Shown here piece by piece: positions 1 through 5,869 of a stretch of DNA of 5,869 nt (the stretch's first letter is position 1; every line of letters starts with the position of its first letter). A model generated the notes under the pieces. It was not told the DNA's origin and ran no database searches. It worked only from the letters and a program-made list of their open reading frames with translations. A program made the translations under genes and the position numbers. The stretch is from positions 1-5,869 of the forward strand of contig JACNHM010000523.1 of assembly GCA_014383605.1 (NCBI GenBank), in the 5' to 3' direction. This DNA comes from Chloroflexota bacterium. Its GTDB lineage: Bacteria; Chloroflexota; Anaerolineae; UBA3071.

Positions 1-1352
1 CCCGTCCCTGTCTCCGGCGCCGTGTCCGCAGCAGCGCTGTCGTCACCCTCTTGCGCTCCAGGGACCACGTCCAGCAACTCGCCCGCCTCCACATCGTCCA
101 GATCCAACACAGAGCGCTCGCCGATGACGTCGGCGTCCTCAACCGTATCGGTGTCGGCGGTGCTCGACCGAGTGCGCAGCGTGGCCGCGGCGGCCGCGGG
201 ACTGCTGGCCAGGCTGCGCAGCAGCGCCAGGGCCGACCACCAGCGTACCCGCTGCCGGTGGTAGGGTCCCGTGGCATCCTGCACCCGCTCCCGGGCATAG
301 GCCAGGACGGCGTCAAATAGCTGTTTGTAGGCGTCGGTCAGTGTGTAGGTGTCTTCGGCCTCCTCCCGCTCGGGGAAAGGCGTATCGGCGTCCATGTAGC
401 CGCGCACGTCGGCGCGGCGGCGCTGCACCAGATGGGCGGCCACCGCACGCCGGTGAGCCTCGTTCTCGGGGCCGGTCAGGTCCTCGGGCAGGTCGAGGAA
501 GTCCGGCCGGATCAACCCCAGCAGCGAGCGAAACGCCCCCTCGTCGCCGCTGTGCGGGGTGGCGGTCACCAGGATCAGGTGGCGATCCCGGTCGCCCGAT
601 AGCCGCTTCAGCAACTGATGGCGCAGGTGGCGGCCGCGCCCATCGGCCGCATAGGCGCAGGTATGCGCCTCGTCCACGACCACGAGGCTGGGGCAGGTGC
701 GCACGAAGTCATCCCGCCGCCGGCTGGACTTGATGTAGTCGGTGGAGACGATGACGAAGGGGTAGAGGTCGAAGAGGGATTGACCCACACCGGTGTGCCG
801 CTCCAGCCGCCCCACGGTGCTGGGCAGCACCAGTTCGGCCTCGATGTGGAACTTGTCCCGCAGCTCTCGCTGCCACTGCTCAGCCAGGTGGGGCGGGCAA
901 AGCACCGCCAGCCGTTGCGCCTCGCCCCGGTCCAGCAGCTCGCGCACCACCAGCCCGGCCTCGATGGTCTTGCCGATGCCCACGTCGTCGGCGATGAGCA
1001 GCCGCACGGGGTCGAGTTTGAGGGCCATGAGCAAGGGCACCAGTTGGTAGGGACGGGCCTCGACGTTGAGGCGGGCGAAGGAGCGGAAAGGGCCGGCGCT
1101 GGAACGAAACCCCAGCCGCACGGCATCGCGCAGCAGCCGGCAGGAACGAAAGTCGCCGGGGCGATCGCTATCGGGCAGATCGAACCTGGCGGACTGGACG
1201 TCGTGGCCTTCCAGCGGCAGGTAGACGCCGGCGATCTCGCGGTCGCTCCCGCCCAAGGGCCGCAGAATCAGCCAGTCGTCTATCGACTCGGGGAGGACGA
1301 CCCACTCGCGGCCGCGGGTGCGGACGAGGGAGCCGGTTTGGAAGTCAGTCAT
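1..1352 (-). CDS. drmD: DrmD-like SNF2-family helicase/ATPase of a DISARM-type system, 3' end missing
   Basis: SNF2/RapA-type ATPase. In class 1 DISARM, DrmD is the SNF2-like component of a restriction-like anti-phage complex acting on double-stranded DNA. The frame starts at ATG 1352-1350 ([20 protein letters not shown]) and runs open through 450 codons off the left edge. An N-terminal domain (about 1-90) includes LRPLGG and [18 protein letters not shown], which I recognise as DrmD-like. Next come [12 protein letters not shown] (Q-motif region), Walker A GIGKT with K128, CPPHLAEQW (motif Ia), DEAH at 227-230 and VTATPHSG at 262-269 (motif III), completing RecA lobe 1. [11 protein letters not shown] and [23 protein letters not shown] follow, then an acidic, low-complexity stretch from about 390 to the edge. 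The second lobe is not in view. The start is supported by GAGG seven bases upstream and by fit to the family N-terminus. The SNF2 call is firm; the DrmD assignment is from memory of family sequence and is strong but untested. Confidence 0.88.
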   Translation of the reverse strand, partial: MTDFQTGSLVRTRGREWVVLPESIDDWLILRPLGGSDREIAGVYLPLEGHDVQSARFDLPDSDRPGDFRSCRLLRDAVRLGFRSSAGPFRSFARLNVEARPYQLVPLLMALKLDPVRLLIADDVGIGKTIEAGLVVRELLDRGEAQRLAVLCPPHLAEQWQRELRDKFHIEAELVLPSTVGRLERHTGVGQSLFDLYPFVIVSTDYIKSSRRRDDFVRTCPSLVVVDEAHTCAYAADGRGRHLRHQLLKRLSGDRDRHLILVTATPHSGDEGAFRSLLGLIRPDFLDLPEDLTGPENEAHRRAVAAHLVQRRRADVRGYMDADTPFPEREEAEDTYTLTDAYKQLFDAVLAYARERVQDATGPYHRQRVRWWSALALLRSLASSPAAAAATLRTRSSTADTDTVEDADVIGERSVLDLDDVEAGELLDVVPGAQEGDDSAAADTAPETGT

Positions 1353-1399
1353 GAGTTATCCTCAGCCTGGCACCGACCCGAAGAGCCGGTGCTGGTCAT
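1349..1399 (-). CDS. Possible 16-codon leader ORF overlapping the drmD-like start (ATGA)
   Basis: In the gap upstream of the drmD-like gene, an ATG at 1399-1397 opens a 16-residue frame ([16 protein letters not shown]). It ends with TGA at 1351-1349, sharing ATGA with the drmD start. A purine run, AGGGGAGGGGG, lies directly before the ATG; AGGGG at 1410-1406 gives a six-base spacing, while GGAGG at 1407-1403 is only three bases away. The frame differs from drmD, so it is not an N-terminal extension of it. The stop/start overlap is typical of translational coupling. The peptide is not recognised, and so short a frame can arise by chance, so translation is unproven. Confidence 0.25.
   Translation of the reverse strand: MTSTGSSGRCQAEDNS
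1360..1363 (-). promoter_or_regulatory. Shine-Dalgarno (GAGG) of the drmD-like gene
   Basis: GAGG on the minus strand lies seven bases before the ATG at 1352, a normal spacing. It supports this start codon. It falls inside the possible leader ORF, so ribosomes translating that ORF would pass over it. Confidence 0.6.
1370..1392 (-). other. Stable hairpin in the intergenic/leader region
   Basis: On the minus strand, GCACCG and CGGTGC form a perfect six-base stem. It can extend inward through G-U, C-G, U-G and C-G pairs to ten pairs around a three-base UUC loop. The hairpin lies just after the first codons of the possible leader ORF and six bases before the drmD Shine-Dalgarno. No U-run follows it, so it does not look like an intrinsic terminator. 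It could act in RNA processing or translational control, or be incidental in GC-rich sequence. Confidence 0.45.
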
Positions 1400-1437
1400 C
1401 CCCCTCCCCTGAGAGAAGTGGCAGCGAGCACCACCTG

Positions 1438-4400
1438 TCACGCAGGTTCAGAGGAACCGAACACATAGGCATTGGCTGCAACGATGGAGGCCCAGCGGTC
1501 GCGGCGATAGCCAAAGCGAATCACCGTGTAGCCTAGGTTCATGAGGCAGTCGGCGATCTCGGAGTCACGAGCGGCGACGTCGAACTGATCGTGCTGAGGG
1601 CCGTCGACGTAGACAGCTACGGCCCGATCCTTGTAGACGAAATCCAGCCGGGTATCACAGGCAGCGATGACGTGTTGAGCGACATCCGGCAGTTTCAGGT
1701 TGTGCTGCTCGAGAAAGTCAAGCCAGTCACGTTCCAGAGGACTCTCAGACAGCGCCTTGAGTTGCTGCAAGTGTTGGGCGCGATCCAGCGGACCAGGGCT
1801 GGCCTTGACCGTGCTCTGCGATAGCTGTAGGAGCAGGTCACGGATCAACTGCCGATCCAGCAGCTGATGGTCGGGCTGATTGGTGTAGCTCATCAGACAG
1901 TCGTAGCAGGCGGCCTCGCAATCCTCCTTGGCGCGGGGGCCACGGCGCAGGTCTTCTCCCGTATCGGGATCGAAGTGACACAACGCCAGCGCCTCGCGCG
2001 CCACCTGGGACAACGCCTGGGGATCATCCAGCAGCTGGCGCAGGACACCGGCTCCCCCCTCTGCGGATTCGTAGAGCAGGATGATGCGGCGATCATTGTC
2101 GGCGGGCAGCGGTTCGCCGGCCAGCTCGCTGTCCTCCAGATGGTACAGTATCTGGATGGCGTTCTTGAGCGCCGGCTGCAGCGAGGCCATCTCGGCGGTG
2201 GACAGCGTGTTCGCCGGTTCAACCAAGAGGCAGTTGCGGCGGTCCTCCACGAAGGGGATGACTCGCTCTGTCCTCTCGCTCATCGGGTCCTCAGGATCGC
2301 CCTCCGGAGCATCCTTGTTGCTGGCCCAGTAGCCCCTTTCTGTATCGAGGACGAACCCGAACACGTGCTTATCCTTGCGCCGGCGCCAGCCGAGGTTGAT
2401 GCGCCACAGGGTGGCGGTGTGGCCGTAGGTCAAGCGCATGAGTTCAGTGCCGGCGGCCGACTCGACGATGGCCGTGCGCCGGCCGGGGCGGGTGCCGTGC
2501 TCCACGAAACGCAGGCCGGTCTTGAGATCGTAGCCCATCCGCATGCGCTCTTCCTCGTCGGAGTTGATGCGGTCGCGCCGCTTGGTGGACACGTTCTGCA
2601 TGCGGAAGAGCTGCTGCAGCGGGTGGTCCAGTGGCTTGCCGCAGTACTCGCATAGATCCGGACCAGGGGCATCCCCTTCCAGCGGATGCAGATAGCCGCA
2701 CTGGGGGCAGAACTTGGCGCGGGTCGTAAGCAGCTCGTCGTCGACGGGCAGGATGACCTTGTTGACCACGTAGCGGGAACCTTCATGGTAGAGGATGCTG
2801 CGGGGGCCAAACTCAGAGATGGCCAGGAAGCGGGGGCGCGACAGGAAGTCGTCCCGGCGGCCCTTCGGCTTCCTGCGGCCGGGGATGAAAGCCGATAGCG
2901 TCAGCAGCGGGAAGCTGTAGCCGGGCAGGAACCCCTCGCTGGCGAAGTAGCGGTAGCTGTAGAAGTCGGACTGGTACAGACCGTACCCATCGCCGCCGGT
3001 GAGCAACTCCAACTGGGCCTCGGCCTCGGCACGCAAACGCTTGGCCCGCTGTCTGTCCGTGGCCGGACGGGAGTGGTCAAGGATGATCCTGTTCTGCCTG
3101 GCGCGCTGCGCCAGCGCTGACCGATAGAGACCCCGCCAGCGATCGCAGGCCCGGTCGAAGCGCTCCTCCACCTGGGCCAACGCCTTGGGCAGCCAATCGT
3201 CCGTGTACCAGTCAGAGACTTGCAGTTCGTCATTCAAAGTGGCGAGAATCGACGATGCCCGCAGATTGGCCCTCTGTTGTGCGCTCGGAGATACGATGCC
3301 CTGGCGGACCGAAGGCTGCAACTCAAGAGACGGTTCCTCGCCAGCCAGGTCCAGGAGGTCCTTGAGCGACTTGCCCAGCGATAGTCCCGTCTCCGCGAGC
3401 CACACGGCATGCACGTGAGCGCGTACCAGATCCTCATTGGAAAGATCCAGCCGCGGCGTGGCCACAGCGCCCGAGACCATCAGCTCCGGTCGCTTGAAGA
3501 AGTACTGATCGTGAGGGCTGCCCGACGTGCAATAGGTGGAGACCAGGGCCGGTTGCCCCTGCCTCCCGGCGCGGCCACTGCGCTGGGCGTAGTTGGCGGG
3601 CGTGGGGGGCACGTTGCGCATGTTGACGGCGTTGAGCTCCGCTATGTCCACGCCCAACTCCATGGTAGGGGAGCAGAAAAGGATGGGAAGCTCGGCTGTG
3701 CGGAAGCGATTCTCCCGTTCCACCCGCTCCTCGCTCTTCACCTGGGCCGTGTGCTCCCGGGCCTCAATCCCTTGCAGTCCAGCGGCCACGTTCTGGTAGA
3801 AGTCGACGAAGAAAGCGTTGATGTGCGGGTCCATATCAGGCTGGCGCGGCATGCGGACCGGGTCATGGATCGGCTGCGTGCCATCGCCAGCTTGCCAGAT
3901 CAGGGCCGCTGCCGGCACCTGATAGCCGGGAACGTCACTTTCGTCACGGGGTTCCTGGACAATCTCAACCAGACCAGCGACGCGAAGGACCTCCAACATC
4001 TGGCAGATCATGGTCTCGGAGTCCATCACGCTCATGCTGTGGGCGTGATCGGGAAGCGTTCCCGGCCACCGCAGGTAAAGGCCCAACCCGCTCCGTCCTG
4101 AGACGAAGACGTTTCCGCCGAAGTCTCCATGTCTGCGTGAGCGGGGGAAAGCGACGGCGCTGCTTTCCATCGTCTCGTTTTCGTCAATGGCCCATGGCTC
4201 TCTGAGTCGCTGACTACTGATCTGCTGGATGCTTTCCTGATAGACCGGATCCAGATAGCTGACCTTCACCGCCAAGAAGCGCCGCAGATGATCCAGAAGC
4301 ACCTGAGCCACGCGTGCGCGGTCGTCCGGAGTCGCAGTGACCAACGCCTCATGCAGGCCCTGCCACTCGCTCTCGTCCGAGCAAAGCTCGGGCAGGGACG

Positions 4401-5869
4401 TGTACCGAATCTGCAGAAGGCCGCACTGCTCCAAGTTTGGGGCCGTCACCCGCCAGCCCCGGCGCAGATCGTGGTAGACTCGGTAGGCCAGCACCTCTCG
4501 GAGAGCGCGCTCTGTCTGCTCTCGAGCTTGATACTTCACGCCGGGATCCACGGCGTAGAGCTTGATGGGAAGATCAAGCGCTCGGAACACCCTCTGAGCA
4601 AGCACCTCGTGCGTGATGCCGGTCGGTCCGGCCTCCAGCACGGCGCGGTAAAGGCCGGCGCGCAGCAAGCCCACCTCGACGAAGTCGTTGAAGTGACCGG
4701 CCTGCAGAGATGCGTCCTGGCGATTGTCGGTGAAGCTCAGGAGTTTGTGCGCTTCCTTCCGCAGGCTGTCATCCTTCCGCAGTGACAGCAGGGTCGAAAG
4801 GCTAGTCACCGTCGTTGCCGTGCTGCGTCCACCGGCGGCCAGGGTGGTCAACTTGGCCCAGTCCGATCGCTGCCGGCTGCTGTAGGCGACACCGCACTGC
4901 AGGCAGAAGAGGAACGGCGTCCCCAGGAAATGAAACTCGGCGCCCTGGCGATCCTCACGTCCCGCCGTGTCCAGCCAGACCGGCTGCGGCAGCTTTGACC
5001 GGCGCGACCTCTTGACGCGCGCCACACCCTGATGGGTTTCCAACCAGTCATCGGGGAGCCGCTGGACGATCTCCTCAGCATCGGCAGGCCAGGGGTTCTG
5101 AGGGTTGCAGTAGAGAAACCCGTTCTCTTCGTCGTCTTCGCTCGTCTGATCCGTCAAGGCCCGCGGCAGGAAGGTGGACAGTCCCGTGCCGACATCTACC
5201 TGTTTGCGGACGGTGAAATACTCCTGACCGCACTCCTGGCAGAAGGCCAGCGGCAGCAGCACCCGCGAACGATCACCCGGCACGAACTGCTGAGCGTGGG
5301 TGGTGATGTGGCGCTGCTCCGGAGAATCCAGCGAGGCGTAGACGGTGTCGCCACGGCGGAGGAACTGGTGCAGGCGAAAGGCGAAGGCCGGGAAGCCCGT
5401 CTCGGGGTGCTCGACCCGGTAGCCTGCCAACAGCCACTGCTGGATGGCCGTCTCGCAGCGGTCATCGGGCACTCCCGTCAACCAAGAGAGCTGAGTGGCC
5501 GCGCCGTCGGGGCCACAGATGCTGATAGGTGTGGCACGCTTGAGTTGGCCAGTCTCCGGCTCCACGGTCAGGCCGAACGTGGACTCGAGCCAGGACGACA
5601 AAGGATCGGCGACGAACCCCTCGAAGTCTCCGGGCGGACTGCGTATGGGGTCTGTGGTCCGAGCAGTCAGTTCAGCGACGAAGGCGGGATCGGCCATCTC
5701 CGGTTCAGGCGTGGCGCGGCGCAGAGTCTCTCCGATCACCCGTTGCGGCCTGACCTCGCTGCCAAACAGACGGCTGGCCATCCGCGAGACCTCCATCTGC
5801 TGCTCCACCCAGGTGCCGCCTCCAGCCAGAGTGGCCGACGTTCCCACGCACTGCATATTGGGACTACGG
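1438..5869 (-). CDS. DUF1998 (MZB)-family DEAD/DEAH-type helicase with C-terminal Vsr/DUF559-like domain, 5' end missing
   Basis: This is a putative ATP-dependent SF2 DNA helicase, probably part of an anti-phage system. The frame stays open to the right edge (RSPN precedes the first visible Met), so that Met is internal; the Walker A and DExH motifs are outside. Residues are numbered from the Met at 5856. Motif III is GTSAT (5-9). CxxC pairs at 206/209 and 318/321 lie in the inter-lobe insertion. LSFTDNRQDAS (373-383) opens the second lobe; SPTMELGVDI (729-738) is motif V and QRSGRAGRQGQ (758-768) motif VI. A zinc ribbon uses C1050, C1053, C1069 and C1072. The DUF1998/MZB domain includes YESAEGGAGV (near 1260) and C1293, C1313, C1317, C1320 before a SYTNQPDH segment. 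A Vsr/DUF559-like fold follows from about 1374 (RLDFVY, YVDGPQH, YTVIRFGY). The stop is TGA at 1438-1440. Family is clear; the biological role is inferred from the drmD-like neighbour 85 bases downstream. It resembles DrmA and DrmB joined in one chain. Druantia DruE is a less likely alternative. Confidence 0.93.
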   Translation of the reverse strand, partial: RSPNMQCVGTSATLAGGGTWVEQQMEVSRMASRLFGSEVRPQRVIGETLRRATPEPEMADPAFVAELTARTTDPIRSPPGDFEGFVADPLSSWLESTFGLTVEPETGQLKRATPISICGPDGAATQLSWLTGVPDDRCETAIQQWLLAGYRVEHPETGFPAFAFRLHQFLRRGDTVYASLDSPEQRHITTHAQQFVPGDRSRVLLPLAFCQECGQEYFTVRKQVDVGTGLSTFLPRALTDQTSEDDEENGFLYCNPQNPWPADAEEIVQRLPDDWLETHQGVARVKRSRRSKLPQPVWLDTAGREDRQGAEFHFLGTPFLFCLQCGVAYSSRQRSDWAKLTTLAAGGRSTATTVTSLSTLLSLRKDDSLRKEAHKLLSFTDNRQDASLQAGHFNDFVEVGLLRAGLYRAVLEAGPTGITHEVLAQRVFRALDLPIKLYAVDPGVKYQAREQTERALREVLAYRVYHDLRRGWRVTAPNLEQCGLLQIRYTSLPELCSDESEWQGLHEALVTATPDDRARVAQVLLDHLRRFLAVKVSYLDPVYQESIQQISSQRLREPWAIDENETMESSAVAFPRSRRHGDFGGNVFVSGRSGLGLYLRWPGTLPDHAHSMSVMDSETMICQMLEVLRVAGLVEIVQEPRDESDVPGYQVPAAALIWQAGDGTQPIHDPVRMPRQPDMDPHINAFFVDFYQNVAAGLQGIEAREHTAQVKSEERVERENRFRTAELPILFCSPTMELGVDIAELNAVNMRNVPPTPANYAQRSGRAGRQGQPALVSTYCTSGSPHDQYFFKRPELMVSGAVATPRLDLSNEDLVRAHVHAVWLAETGLSLGKSLKDLLDLAGEEPSLELQPSVRQGIVSPSAQQRANLRASSILATLNDELQVSDWYTDDWLPKALAQVEERFDRACDRWRGLYRSALAQRARQNRIILDHSRPATDRQRAKRLRAEAEAQLELLTGGDGYGLYQSDFYSYRYFASEGFLPGYSFPLLTLSAFIPGRRKPKGRRDDFLSRPRFLAISEFGPRSILYHEGSRYVVNKVILPVDDELLTTRAKFCPQCGYLHPLEGDAPGPDLCEYCGKPLDHPLQQLFRMQNVSTKRRDRINSDEEERMRMGYDLKTGLRFVEHGTRPGRRTAIVESAAGTELMRLTYGHTATLWRINLGWRRRKDKHVFGFVLDTERGYWASNKDAPEGDPEDPMSERTERVIPFVEDRRNCLLVEPANTLSTAEMASLQPALKNAIQILYHLEDSELAGEPLPADNDRRIILLYESAEGGAGVLRQLLDDPQALSQVAREALALCHFDPDTGEDLRRGPRAKEDCEAACYDCLMSYTNQPDHQLLDRQLIRDLLLQLSQSTVKASPGPLDRAQHLQQLKALSESPLERDWLDFLEQHNLKLPDVAQHVIAACDTRLDFVYKDRAVAVYVDGPQHDQFDVAARDSEIADCLMNLGYTVIRFGYRRDRWASIVAANAYVFGSSEPA

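Noticed and set aside
176..200. GC-rich GGCCGCG repeat as a regulatory or recombination site
   Set aside because: It encodes the alanine run in the SNF2 protein and is explained by codon use.
1370..1392. Hairpin as a rho-independent terminator between the two genes
   Set aside because: No U-tract follows the stem, and the drmD Shine-Dalgarno lies a few bases downstream.
618..1412. 264-codon plus-strand frame opposite the drmD-like gene
   Set aside because: It lies antisense to codons carrying the SNF2 motifs ([17 protein letters not shown]). Its protein shows no recognisable domain; it is a shadow typical of GC-rich coding DNA.
1867..2655. 262-codon plus-strand frame opposite the DUF1998 region
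   Set aside because: It is antisense to the MZB cysteine cluster and adjacent coding sequence. Its Ala/Gly/Val-rich translation resembles no family I know.
3409..4101. 230-codon plus-strand frame opposite helicase motifs V and VI
   Set aside because: The minus-strand frame here encodes clear conserved helicase motifs, so the plus frame is a shadow.
1438..5856. Complete gene starting at the Met at 5856
   Set aside because: The frame continues upstream without a stop, and this Met lies just before helicase motif III. The essential ATP-binding motifs must be further upstream.
1438..5869. Druantia DruE or a housekeeping MrfA/YprA repair helicase
   Set aside because: DUF1998 helicases occur in those settings too, but the drmD-like partner and the C-terminal nuclease-fold domain fit a DISARM-related operon better. 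This is not excluded without the flanking genes.

Overview
The window holds two protein genes on the minus strand, both cut by the window edges. They are laid out head-to-tail and transcribed from right to left. The DNA is GC-rich and almost fully coding, with one 85-base gap between the genes. I see no tRNA, rRNA, CRISPR array, insertion sequence or prophage gene. The sequence does not identify the organism beyond a high-GC bacterium.

Right part (1438-5869): a very large DEAD/DEAH-type superfamily 2 helicase of the DUF1998/MZB (YprA/MrfA-related, COG1205-like) class. Its N-terminus, with motifs I and II, lies beyond the right edge. The visible fragment begins at helicase motif III. It continues through a cysteine-bearing insertion, the second RecA-like domain with motifs V and VI, a zinc ribbon, the DUF1998/MZB cysteine cluster and a C-terminal Vsr/DUF559-like (PD-(D/E)XK fold) domain.

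Left part (1-1352): the N-terminal 450 codons of a SNF2/RapA-type ATPase that resembles DrmD, the SNF2-like helicase of class 1 DISARM anti-phage systems. The first RecA lobe is complete ([17 protein letters not shown]). The second lobe lies off the left edge.

The junction (1353-1437) carries a Shine-Dalgarno for the drmD-like gene. It also carries a possible 16-codon leader ORF whose TGA overlaps the drmD ATG as ATGA, with a stable hairpin inside it. This suggests translational coupling, but it is unproven.

Taken together, the two genes look like the motor part of a DISARM-related anti-phage operon. The helicase function (DrmA in DISARM) and the DUF1998 function (DrmB) appear to be fused in one polypeptide that precedes DrmD. 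This differs from the canonical class 1 order as I recall it (drmD, drmMI, drmA, drmB, drmC). A DNA methylase and a phospholipase-D gene, expected in DISARM, would have to lie outside the window.
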